Positions 1-13,000 of a DNA stretch of 64,000 bases are shown one piece after another. A program made the position numbers and the translations under genes. A model generated the notes under the pieces. That model did no database searches, was not told the DNA's origin, and saw only the letters and a program-made list of their open reading frames with translations. The number at the start of each line of letters is the position of its first letter. Position 1 is the first letter of the stretch. The DNA is from Oryzias latipes (lineage: Eukaryota > Chordata > Actinopteri > Beloniformes > Adrianichthyidae), in the NCBI RefSeq assembly GCF_002234675.1, contig NC_019881.2, forward strand, positions 20,957,494 to 21,021,493, read 5' to 3'.

Positions 1-3000
1 TGGCAAAGAAGGACAGAAATTAGGATGTCGAATAAGAATTTTGGAATAAAAGTGAAAGAGGAAACGTTGAGTTCTCATAAGGAAGATGAGGCTGTGACTG
101 GGGTGTAACCGCTCCGGTCATGTACTTTGCACACTCAAAAACTGCAGCGGAAAAAAACTCCCACGGAGTCGCCAACACCGCCTTTTAATTTTAATTGATT
201 AAACCTCGTTCGGTCCCACCCAAAGAAACCGAACCGGGCCCGCGAAGTGGCTCCGGTGTATTTTTTCCTCCTTCAGAGATTTTAAGTCGCAGTTCTTCGC
301 TTCTCCTCGCCAGCACCGCCATGTTGAGAGTGCTTTGACATTTTGGAAGTGTCCGGTATTTTCCGGCGGCTTTCCCGCACCTCCGCGTGCGACAGAAAAA
401 GACAAAATAAAGGAGAAGAAGAAGAAAATAGAAATCCCGCGTGACTCAAAAGAAAATTACAAACTTGACGTCAAAACCGAACTGAACCCTTTGAAGCAGT
501 CGCGAATTAAAGTCATTTTTTATCCTTCATAGTTCGAAAAAAATGTAAAAAAAAATTAGAAGAAATGGAGAGGAAACTGAATAAACGACGTAACCGTTCA
601 ATTTAGTCCGTGGGAGACTTTTTAAACAAGTTCGGCTCGCGTTTCTACAGAAACTGCCTCGTGCACCAAAATAACTCTTCTCTGTTTGTGCCGTCGAAAC
701 GGGCAGAACCACCACGAAAACGACCGGAAACCGTCCGCGGCGTCACCTGTCTTACCTGTCCAGGTTTCCTCTGTCGCCTCTCCTCCAGAAGACCCCCCCT
801 CTGAGCTTTTTTTTCCCTCTCCCCCCTCCTCTCTTCGTCCGCACGAGCAGAGCAGCGCGAGCGACGTCTTTCAGCTGCCCCCGTTTCAATATGGCATCTC
901 CCATCTGCGCATGTCCAAAATCATGTACAGATATTTTCAAGCCAACTCCTTCATTGACTTTCGAGAAGAAGCAAACAAAATCTATTTCTGCATTTTTTTA
1001 AAGCCTCAAAGTCCAGCCAACATAAACATTACTAAACAGTTACAAAAAAATGTCATTATTTAACTTTTATACAGATCAAACTGTAAAAACAGGAATAAAG
1101 CTGTTAAAACGCGTTAACAAAAAGACAGAAAAGTTGTTTTGAGAATATTAAAAACTAAAAAAAAGGTAAATTTCAACAAATAGGAAACACTTTATTTTGT
1201 GGGTTAAGGTTGGATTTTAAAACAATGTACAATAAAACAAAAAAACACAACCAACCTCCCCCCACAATAATAAGTCTCCATAGCTCTTTTTAGTTGCTTT
1301 TTTCTTTCTTTATCATTTTATGTAACAAATTATTTTCTTCTTTTTCTTTAGCTAATTTGAAACTGGTTATTTTTTTATCACTTGAGCATTAATCATTCAA
1401 AAATATTTGAATATTTCGAGTCGAAATGGTTCTTCTGAGTTTATATTTGACATGAAATTGTTTTGAGGGAATTTCCTTGTTTCAAGTTTCGCCAGTGATC
1501 ACTGGAAACCAACAGAATGGTAATAAGGAAGTAAAAAATGAGGCGATGCAGTCTCTGCATTCCAGAAGAATCAGTAAAAGCAGCTTTATCTCCCCCCTGC
1601 TTTTATCACCCAACTGCATGCAACTGTCAACTTTCTGGGCGTTTCGCAGAATTCTGCAGCATTTCTCAGCAGTCAACAGTATCCTCTAGTGGCAGCTGCG
1701 TCTCACATCAGCTCTGACAGGCAAACATGTTCATATTCATGGACATTCGGGTGCTGCAGGAGACATGTGTGCAGGAAAGAACAACTTTCAGGGAGAAATC
1801 TGGAATTTACAAACAGAAAAAAACCCAAAAAGCAACAGAGGAGGTTGGCTGGGAGAGTGTTTACAGGTCATGAGGAAATTAAGGCGAGTTCCTCTTCAAG
1901 CGTATAGAAGTTTGTCATTGACCTTTGGAACAGTGAGCTTTGTTTGTACAAAAACATTGACTCGTTCTGCACAGGAGCCGAGGTTGCTTTTTTAGAATTG
2001 GAATAAGATATTTTGCAAAAGTCAGGACAAGACAAAAAAAAAGTTCCATGTGAGAGTTATTTGGTTAACTCTCACAGCAAAGAGTCAAATTGGAATTTAG
2101 AAAGTAGAAAAATAATTTTAGGAAGCTTCATAATATCTGATTATGTGGATGGAAAAGCTTGGATGGAAGAATGAAAGGAAGAGTTCTATAAAGATATCCT
2201 CCATTCAGCAAAAAATAACAGACATTCTCTCTTATAGTGATTTTCAAGGCTGTAAAAAACTTAGAAAGTATATTTTTCTTAACCTCCTGGCTACAAGCAA
2301 TGCAAATAGATGGCTTTTTTAAAACCTGAATATAACCCACACACTTCTAAATTAACTCATTTTGGAGGAGATTTGGGGCTTTTCAAATGTGAAGCAGCCG
2401 GGCTCTGGGATTTGTAGTTTTTACGTGATTGAAATTCATGCATTCAGGAGGTTTTTAGTTCAATTTTGCAGTGATGCCAATAACAGTAATATATTAGATT
2501 CTCGTCTTTCAAAACAAATGTGATCAAAAAACCACTGACTGAGTGTGACGCACCATCCACGATGTTTAAACACTTCCACTGTTTTGTACTTTTGACTTAC
2601 CAAAGTTGTTTTGTGACAGACATTTTTCCTAACTTTTAAGAAACACTAACAACTTCTTTCACATGAGTATCTTGTTCGAAAATTTTAGTGGGACTCAAAT
2701 TAAAGTCTGAAAAACTAAGACCTTCAAGCAGCAATTTGGGGCTTTATTTTTTTATTTTTTTAAAACTTTTATGCAATTCCGTAGTTGCACTGTTGTGTCG
2801 TTCGTGGAAAAAGAACCGGATCGAGGCGCGCGTGCCGCACCACAGCCTCACGAGGAACAGATGGCTGCGGCGCGCGCCGTGTTCCATTAATCTGCCTTTT
2901 GGAGCGCGCAGGGAACAAGATTAACCGCGTGCGCATGTCACGTGTGAACCGAGCGCGAGCTCGCAGCTTCTCCTAAAGGGAGGACGGTCATCTCGGTCTA

Positions 3001-4024
3001 TGGTGGGTGGTTACAGCGGCTTCTTTTGGATTTTAAATTACTAGTACAAAAAAGACATTAAAAAAACGAGGACAGCTCTGTGCAAAGATCAATGATCATG
3101 AAGAATGTCTAACGTTTAGTTTTGGTCATTTTGTAGGAAGTTAATATTCATCCGCTCTGATGAACAATGTGTTTTGGGTTAATTATTAAAAACTAAAGTC
3201 ATTAATCTGCAAAGACAAAGATGTTCAAGATTGTTAAAATAATAAATTAGGGTATGTATGACAACAAGGCACTAGAAACCTGATTCGTTTATAATACTCT
3301 ATAATAATCCATAACATGTTTATTGACGGATTCCTTCTTCGCCTCTCCCACAGAGGCAGCAACTCCAAAAATATTTTAAATTTGAAAAAAAAGGACTTCA
3401 TTCCTCGTCAGAGAATCACTGTGATTGACAGACTCGATTGACAGGACAATAACAAGGTGTCAGGTGTTGGGACTTTTCAAAATAAAGCTGTCCAACATGA
3501 GAATCATGAGAAAGTGCGGGCATATCGTGTTTCTGCGCCTTTTTTAGAAGAGGAAAAATATTCACGTCACTGTATTCAATAGTAACGACTGCAGTGTAAT
3601 TATCTGCATTTTCTGTTAAACAGCTTTTAGTAAAATAAATAAATTCAGTCCAACGTTACATATTTAAAAAACATTTTTTCATTTAGTTCTTCATTTTTCC
3701 CCCGAAACTAAGCTTCATATTTTTAATAGATTAAATCGATTACATTTTGTAAGAAAATGCCAGCCTTTAGTGGTTGTGTCAGTTAGTTCTTTTATTTTGT
3801 AAATCCAGTCATCGGAAGTGGAGCTCCTTGTTTTTGTTTCTTCAGTGGACGTGGATTTTTGATGCGAGTCCGATGATCGACCCTTTCCTCCACCGAGGAA
3901 TCACGAGATGTAGCAGCCAGAAACACCTTTTAACGACGTCGGGATTTGGACATTTAGCGGAAGCACGAGGCAAAGAAGAAGAAGAAGAAGTGCTCTTCTT
4001 ATTCCCGGTTTTTGTGTCAACATC
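1..4024. other. intergenic region upstream of stimate
   Basis: No convincing exon of a known family was found on either strand. Open frames here are short, lack recognisable domains and overlap each other. The segment is mostly AT-rich. Two patches are richer in CpG (about 560-900 and 2810-2985); either could belong to a promoter. The last 250 bases before 4025 probably contain the 5' untranslated region of stimate and include a short GAA-type purine run at about 3978-3991. Confidence 0.6.
2810..2985. promoter_or_regulatory. CpG-rich patch, possible promoter
   Basis: This stretch stands out from AT-rich surroundings by dense CpG (runs such as GCGCGCGTGCC and GGCGCGCGCC) and a CACGTG E-box near 2939. 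It lies about 1.1 kb upstream of the stimate start codon on the same strand. It may be a CpG-island promoter of stimate or of a gene outside the window. No TATA box or defined start site can be assigned. Confidence 0.3.
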
Positions 4025-7000
4025 ATGGAAATGATGGGGGTGGGATACAGCGGACTTTTCTTGGCCAGACGGGTTCTGGACAGTTCTCCTTTGGAGGTCA
4101 CGAACATGTCCGACATTGACGACGCCGGTCCTCACGGCTGCGATAACGGAGCTCTGACGGACAGGTTCGGGGTTCTGATCCAGGGACTGCTGGCCGTCGT
4201 CGCCTTCAGCACTCTGATGTGTGAGTAAAGTCCGCAATGTATGGAAGGCTTAACCGGTCCAGATTTACGCCGCTTTGACTAAAATGAATAAATAAAAAAA
4301 TAAAATAAATAAATAAATAATTAAATAAAAACTCAAGTCAGTACCCAATGGCCAAATTCTGACATTATTAGCAAATATATTAATTTTAAATTAAAGTACA
4401 CATCTGTATAAGCGTTCGGTAGCAAAATATGGACATTTAAAACAAAAACATAGCTGTGAATTAGTTATTTAGTTGCTAGTACTATGTATTTGGAATATTA
4501 TTTATCTTCTAAACCCGTTTTTGTGCCTTTCGGGGTCACGGGGCTGCTGGAGCCTACGTGGGTGAAGGTCCTGACAGACAGGTCACCAGTCTGTGGCAGT
4601 ACTTACAACACTATATAGGGCAATCGCCATTTTGCAAATAATTTCAACTCGAGTGCCCTAGAAATCCCCCAGAAGTCTGTACGTGAAACCAGTGTGCATC
4701 AATGTTCACTACATTGGCAAATATCAGTGACGTGCAGTCAGGAGAGGCAGCTGACGCTGTGCCTAACCTGTCATTGTGGGAAGAAAAGAGAAAAAATAAA
4801 TTCAATTATTACATTTAATCAGTAATTTGTGCTTTGCAGTCATTTTCCATTTAAATTGACCATTTTGGGGTGTTTTTTCTTTTCAAAATCGCTGAATTTC
4901 CGCATTTGCCATTCAGATACTAAGAAGTGACGTGCGATGAGGCACCAGCCCGCTGAGCCTCACCTTGGATTGCGCAATACCTATGCAGTCAGACGGTACT
5001 GCTGTCTCTCTGTATGTCGGTTCAATCACTTGTACTATATGAGCTGAGTTTACATAATTTAGCAGATGTATATGATGTACAGTGTTTGTTTTTATAAATA
5101 ACTGTATGTGAGGGACGTGTTTCTTGTGCTGAGCGCTAAACGCCGGCAAAAAAGCAGTAGTGGATGGGATTTTGGCTTCTTGGAGTCAAAAACACCAGGG
5201 GGGAGGGGCAGCTCAGTCCAGTTCCCATTTACAGTCAATGGTCTGAATCCAAAATCCAGTCCCTGGAAGCCTCTCAGAAAAACTAGTGTGTATTACTGCC
5301 CACGTTGTAGATTGGTAAATATAGACCACAATGCATTGTGTTTAAAAGATTTGTCATCGGAAAAAATGGATGTACATTTATTTTTTTAAGTCATTCAAGA
5401 TTTCATTGAGTTCATAAATAGATAATATAAAATGTTCGTATTTATTAGGTTTTTGTTCGGCTGGTGGGTGATGTCATATTCACCATTTAAAGAAATAGTG
5501 GTGAATATGTGTCTAAATTGTGTTAAAATTCAGGGGACTGGATAGTCTTTTAGGTGAGCAGTGAGGATAATTTGGACAAAGTCAAAGTCTGTTTAGAATT
5601 CTTCGTCAGGTAACCTAATTTTTTGTGTTTTTTTACCCTGACCAGTTGAGTTATTGATCAGAGTGAAGGGACTATTGCTCAATGTGTCCCCCTCTCCAAA
5701 CAAAGATTGTTTATTTCAACATAACCTTAAACTAAACTAAACTCAGACAAACTACTGCAACTGTGGCCCAAATGGAGCATTGGAATGAAAAATGTACCGG
5801 TGTGGCCAAGGCCTTACTGAATAGCAGGTAATCAGAATGACTAATACAGATGTTCAATGTGTTAGCTCTCTTTTTTTTAAATAATTATTAAGTTAAAACA
5901 AAAACAATTAAATTATCATTTTTTAAAAATCTGCATTTCTTGTCATTTTTCCACAGACTCTATAGGCATTTTCACTTTCAGATCAAACAAATTTCAAATA
6001 ATTTCTCGATTTTTTAACTGTATTAGAAATGGATGTAGTGTTTAATTCAAAAAATAAGAATCTTATTGAACATTTTTAAACATATTTGGTTTTCTGATTT
6101 TTGCTGTGATAAACTGACAACCTGTCGCGGGTGAAACCCGCCTTTGCACAATGGCAGCTGGGATAGGCTCCAGCAGCCCTGTGCCCCCAAAAGGGATTAA
6201 GCGGGTTTGGAAGATGGATGGAGGATTTTTGGTCAGAACAATTTTCTCCGACAAGAGTTTTTTCTGTGAAAAAGGACACCCCCATTATGCATAGTGGGAG
6301 GATAAAAGGGTATCATTGAGACATACTCAATTTTACATTTATTTAGCCACACTGAGGCTAAAATTATCCTATTTACATTATTACAAAATTACAAAAATGT
6401 GTAATATCCGAATAATCTCTAGAAACGATAGGGATTGTCAGACCTCCTGACACTTGGTATATGTTTGTATTTTGGGCTTTAAGAGGTTATTGTCTGCTTT
6501 GTTTTGCTAAAGCTGATCCCTTCACGGTGTGGATTTAATCAGGTTTAACAACGGCTCCCGACTCCATGAATATCGGGGATTGCGTGTCAGCTAACCTGGA
6601 GAACGTCGACCACATCTTCAGTGTTAGGTTCACTGTCCTGCCGTTGTTACCAGTTTCCTGCGGCACCACAGAGCTGTTTGAAAGCAGTGTTAAAGGTCAT
6701 TGCAATGATGGTGATTTCATCACCGAATCAATCAGCTGGGTTCACTCTCAGAGGATCTTCAGAGCACTAATGTGCTGCAGGGCCTTAAAGAGGAGAGACA
6801 GCAATGCAGCCTAATCTACCCTCAGTTACTTATTGGTGAAAGAATCAATAACCCCCCCCGTTCGGTTCTCAGGGTGCAATTAGGTGTCATTGTTGGACAG
6901 AGCTCCATTAATCTGCTTCATCTGTGACGTGGAGCATTCAGAGTTCTAAAGTTATCACCGCGGCAGAGCAGATTGGTTCAGGCAGATGTTTTATTCCTTC

Positions 7001-10000
7001 AACTGCATTGGAGGAGTTCAGCCGCTGGCTGGACATGTATGGATCACGCCAGATTTCACATGTTGAAGGCGCCATTTCAGTTTGCTTGTGTGTCCTACTT
7101 AAGGAAAACACTGAGAGGAAAATGAAGCCAGGAAGCTACAAAAACACGTTTGAAAAAGGATTTATGCAACAAGGCTTTGAATTTAAAGATTACTTTTAAA
7201 TGAAAAATAAATTTCTTACAACATATTGAAAAGCACGGTGGCAGGAGGTTCATTATTTATAGCCGTTTAGCTGCTTTGGAAGCTGGGTTACCGTTCAGTT
7301 TGTATGCAGATGATTCTAAACTCTTGCTCCATTTTAAGCTTTACTTACGTAATGGGCGTCGACCCGTACAGGTGCTTCAGGTGTTTGGTTTGTCTGGGTC
7401 CGTGGAGGGTCATAGAGGGTCATAGAGGGTCATAGAGGGTCATATGCATCTTAAGTGGAGCGCAGATGTGTCTTACAGTTCCCTTTGATTGACAAGGTCT
7501 GCAGCCAATCAGGACGCAGAACACAATGCACTGTGAAAAATAAAGGAATAAGTCAAATAAAAAAATCATTCAAAATTTCACAAACAAAATCTGCAAAACA
7601 GTGAGACCACAAAAAGTGAACTAAGTATTAGCCAGGTACCACTGTATCTCTATTGTTGCCATGGTAACAATAATTACATGGCGTGTTCAGCTTTTAAGCT
7701 TGAATAGTTTTATGTGGAATAAATAATTTATGAGAACCTTGGCAGTGTTAGACCTGATTAGAAGTGGAGATTTGTTTTTCAGAGGTAAAAGTCTTAAAGA
7801 CTCACTCCGATCATCGTTTGATCTATTTCCCCAGTGGTCTTTTAACCAAGACGATGCAGTTTTGGGCCAAAAGCAAAATAAAACAAAAATGTTGTGTTTT
7901 TTAGAACATAGTTCAATGGAAATTCACCTCTGATTTGTAGTTTCCCTCTTTCCCCTCCCTGTTGCTGAGAGTTTTCTGTTTACATCCTCTCCTTCTAGCT
8001 TACAGCCCCTCACATTCCTAGTGGAACAGAAACGGCGAGCAAAACTGGCAGACGGATGGATCTATTGGTCTACAGGTGGATGCATCAGAAGGGGGTGGAG
8101 AAGGGAGCTTGTGGCCCCGCCCAGCTTATGTTTTTACGTCACAAATACAATCTTTTTTTACAATTTTTTTGAATCAGCTCTTGATTAACAAGAAATAGTC
8201 AGAAATGCAATTTTGAACTTAATTTTCTCTATAATAGACCTCCAACATGTCAAACAAAAGTCTTTAAATCTTCAGTCTCACAGTTTCTGTTGTGGATTCA
8301 AAGGGTGAATGGTATGAAGGTCACCATGACAATAAGTTCTTTAGACTAAAAGAAAGGTGCATTTTGCTTTTTCCAGCGATAATCAAAGTATTTTGAAATC
8401 CCATCCTCCTTTGAAAGCTTCTTTTATGTGTGCAAACGTCAGCAGGAGGTCTCATCATGTTTTCACATGTCAAGTCACATTCCCCGTCCTTGTGAGATCC
8501 GGGGATTCGGGAACAGTGGGCGCCTGTTGAAGCTAAGTCTTTGGGACATAATGGAGGTGTTGTGGCAGAATGAAACCAGGACGACGTGTTGGCGAGTTTT
8601 TATTTGTCCTCTCTGCCCTGCTGCTCTGCTGATAGATGAGGTTTAATTTGAGGTCAAACTATGTCGTGTCACTGCTTCTCCCTGCTAACTGCCGCCATCC
8701 ATTTAACTGTGTGGACTTGTGTTTGCAGTGAAGCGCTTTCGGGAGCCTTTGGGGATCAGGAGACCGTGGAGGATCTGGTCAGGAAATGGCTTCTTCTTTT
8801 TCTTTCAAAAATGTACAACAAACAAACAAACAAAGAATAATCTGAAGTTTTATCTTTTCCAGGCTTTTTGATACGTCCAAACAAGCCATCGGCGCTTTGT
8901 TCATCCACTTTGCCAATGTTTTCCTGTCCACACTCACCAAAGAGGACCCCTGCTCGCTGTGAGTTCTATGCATTTAGTGTGAGATATGCAGCAGCATCTC
9001 AGGTCAACTAAATATCTTCATTCGCTGTAGGTACCTGATCAATTTTGTGCTGGACGCCTGTCTGGGCATGCTGGTCATCTGGCTGGCTGTCAAGTTGGTG
9101 TCAAATCTGGTGGAGGTCAAGCAGTGGACCCTGCTGAGGTTTGGAGAATATGGTGAGAAGCTTTTGAACAAAAACCTTTTCCCAGACCAGAAAAATGATG
9201 AGATGTAGATGTGATGTCTGCCACTAGAGGGAGCTGTTGTTCCTTTAAGACACATTGGAAGAAACCCAAAATCTCCAGCTGCAGCCGGGTCTGGAAAAGA
9301 TTCGCCGTGGCTTCCCTCCCTTTTTGTTTTGTTCTTGACTTTTCTGTGTGATTAAAAGAAATGTAACCCAAACAAAGCCAACAGATGGTGAAATCATTCA
9401 GAGACTTGGAGTGTGTTTGCTTGTTTCTTAAAATGTCATCAAGATTTATTGGTTTAAATATTTCCCCACCTTGTTGTCCCCCACAGGTGACCCTCCCCAG
9501 GCTGCGCCGTGGCTCGCTCAGTGTGGCATCTACCTGCTCATCATGGTGCTGGAAAAAGGTGTGGTCACCCTGGTGCTGCTCATCCCAGGATGGTCCCAGG
9601 TGAGAATAGGTGAAAGAGTAAACGTGTGAGCACTTTTCAGAAGTGGATGCCTGTAAGTTGATAGGACGTGGCTGTAAGGCCTTAGCACCTGTACAGGTGT
9701 TGTGGGTTTTTGAGTTGGCTGGTAGGATCATAGAGAGAGGAGGGAGTGGAGGTGTGTCTTGCCGTTCCCTTGAGGCACGAAGGCCCCTGTTAGGAGCATC
9801 ATGAGAATGGAACTGACCATTGCTGTGTGTGTGTTGCAAGTGTATTGTGAAGTATATTTAAGGCTGTGATGCGCGTGCAAAGACGTACGGAGTTCTAGAG
9901 CGCACTATTAGCACATGGTGTTCCCACTCGACTGTTGCTACCCGACACAAGGGCACAAACTCACAGTTGGAAGAGTCTTGGATGGGAAATATTGATGCGG

Positions 10001-13000
10001 TACAAATCTGGTGAATCTCGCTCCAGGCTTTTTCTTTCACAGCTCTATTCCGATAAATGAAAGACTTGGTGTCATAGAATTCCAGCCGGACACGAACAGC
10101 AATAATTACTTGAAAAGGACGCCATCCACACGTCACTACCAAATCCCAGTCCCTGATTGGTCAAAGTTCAGCTGGTTTAACTTTCGACACGCCATCAATA
10201 GCACAAAAATGAGTCTGTGCACAAATGCCGCACACAAGGAGCACGCACCTAACATGTGACCAGCACTACTGGGATTCTTGCACAGTGGGCAGGATTTGGG
10301 GGGGTCGTATCAGGTAGCAGAATCTACGCCTGCAACTCACCTACTTCAACCTTACTTGTTGTCCAAGTGTTCACTTCAACCTGCGGGTCCCATAAAGTTT
10401 TGCCCATTTTCCACCCGCGGGCGGCCCGTGCCCACCCGTAAGGGCAGTTGGGACTAAGGCAAAAGCTAATCTTGATGGAATTAGCCCTGTTTTTACTGTA
10501 ATACAGTGATCCCTCGCTATAACACGTTTTACTTTTCACGGTTTCGCTACTTCACGGATTTGCATCGTGCATTGTGTTCTGCATTTCTCCCGTTTTTTCC
10601 AATTACTCGGGTCGCGGTTAAAATTATTATTTGACAGTACAGTACAGAAGTTATTTGTTGAAAAAGCGTTTCTAAAGTACTTTGATTTGTGAACCAAATG
10701 CTTGAGCCTGTAAAATGGTTTGTTCTTTCTTTTCAATGTATAATAGAGTATTTAATTGTATAATAATTGTAAAAAAATAGAGGTTTCTACTTAACGGATT
10801 TTGCCCATCACGGGTTCTTTTTGGAAAACAAGGGTTTACTGTATAAGACATTGGTGACCAAAACGGCAAACTCGTTGATGGAAACTCACAACCTTGTTCT
10901 CTGGATTTTTGTTCCTTCTTTTTCACTTTTAGAATGAAAGAAAAGACTTCAAAGAAAATGTGTTCTTTGAAATGGATTGATCTTTGTGCAAACACTGAGG
11001 CGAAGAAAAACCAACGCTGTGTTGAGTTTTGACATTTCCATGGCAACGAGCGATTTATTTGTTTACTCTTTTTATTGCTCGGAGACCCGATTTCCTTTGT
11101 TTTAATAAGTCTTTTCTTTACAAAGTCTATTTGACTTTTTGAAAAATACATTTTGCTTCTCAGATTTTGGCAGTTTTTTAGTTAATTTTACTTTGGTAAT
11201 TGAAAAAGTGAAACATGGTCTGTTTGAACATGGTTTGAAGGTTTGAACATGGTCAAACCTTGCATACCAGGAGTTTTTTTTTCGTTTTAAAACATCCATC
11301 CATCTTCTCCTGCTTATCCGGAGCCGGGTCACAAGGGCAGCAGCAAATCAACCCGGTGGGACACTCCCAAAAATACCACCCAATGTCAGCCTTAAGGGTG
11401 GTTGTTTTCCCATCTACAGTTTTCACAACCGCTTAAAACACAATTAGATATTTTTTTCACATTGTGAATAAAACAAACCACAGAAATTCGCCTCTCAACA
11501 GAAAGAAATGCGGACCTGTGTTTTTCCGGAAGACATTTTGGAAATATTTGTTTTGAAAATGGATGATTTCATGATTTGAGTCACAATCAATTTTTAATTT
11601 AACGTCAGAGACGAAATCTAGTTTGAGCTGGTTGTGAAAGAGTTTTTAGCAGAACAAAGAGACAAAAAGGTTTAAAATGTTCATGGTTACATTTCAAATA
11701 GACACTAAAGCTATTTTTCTCCGCAGAAATAGGCCTAGGCCCTTTACATTGGGAGTTGGGTCATCTAGACCCACTAGACAGTGGCTGAACTTTTTTCTTC
11801 AATGATTTGTGATCTTCACTGGTGTCCATGGATTACATGAAACCTTTCCACCTTTATCCACCTTTGTCATGGTAGGGAGAACACGTCAATGGTCATCTTG
11901 ACCCCATTGGATAGCACAAGGGTTAAGTGTTTCAGCTTCACCGTCTACGGCAGAAGCTGCACCTGACTGACAGACGCTTTCAGGACGCTTACTTCCCCGT
12001 CTGTGACCCAGTTTGATGACTTGCTGTACCGCACAAGGAAATGCTTTTTATTGTCGCGATGTAAATAAGGAAGAAATGAAGTTCAGGAGGAGAACAAACA
12101 TTAACGATCAGCTTCTCCTCTGTAGTGGTTTTGGACTCCACCCACTGAGTCCCTGATTGGTTGACCTGATGTGTCGTCTTTGCCAAAGGTCAGATGTATG
12201 AACTGTCAAAGCACTGCGATGCCCAAAGATTTGAATGAGGAAATACTCAGAAATGCAGTTCGAAGATTAATGTTCTGTGCATATCCGTCCTCTATCATAA
12301 CAAGAACAAGTTAAAAACACTGAAAACATTATTTTTTTATTGGAGCGGGTCTTTATATCTGGTAATGACTTCTGGCATTTTTAGCGACTTTACTGTCTAA
12401 TCTAGAAAAAGGCTTGTAAATTAGATAAAAATACATGTTTCTATTGTTCTGTGTGAATGTTTCACCTAAATTAAAAGAGGAGATAGCCAAAAGGATTTTA
12501 TTTTTCTAAATGACCTGGTTGCTTTCACTCTTCAGCTGCAGGAGGTGCTGCTGAGCTACATCGCTAACCCTCAGTTGGAGCTGGCGCTGGTCATGCTCAT
12601 CGTGCCCTTCATCGTGAACGTGAGTTTCAACCCGCAGGTGGAGTTGCTCCTCCTCTCCTGCAGGCGCTGACTCGTCTGTTTGGCTCTTTCTTCAGTCCAT
12701 CATGTTCTGGGTGGTGGACAGCCTGACCATGAGGAAGTACAAGACCGTGAGCCTGGATGACGCCTGCGGCTGTCCGGTGATGGGGGCCGACTCCCTGCCT
12801 CCAGGGAGCAGTGAGGAGACACGGGTGAGGGGTTTTCAACTTCCTTTAGTTCAAAAAATGAAATTCTTTTTAAAGTTGCTCTAAACCGCATTTATGCAGT
12901 TTAACAAACCAAACCTAAAAAAAGTTCTGTAGCGTCTGTCTGTCTTTGATGCTTCTATGGTTACCATGGTTACAGGTCACAAAGTTCTGAAGGCAGAGTG

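Larger units (their letters stand above)
4221..8728 (+). other. stimate intron 1
   Basis: A 4.5-kb intron with no supported exon. It contains SINE/L2-tail fragments near 4515-4600 and 6100-6235, a hAT-like fragment near 4726-5000, a hairpin at 5475-5509 and a short decamer array at 7404-7445. The long open frames in it have no recognisable domain. Confidence 0.6.

Noticed and set aside
3842..4237. 131-residue frame on the - strand over stimate exon 1
   Set aside because: It is antisense to a well-supported first exon and has no domain of its own.
9117..9839. 240-residue frame on the - strand
   Set aside because: It runs antisense through real stimate exons 4 and 5 and into a repeat; there are no domains and no splice support.
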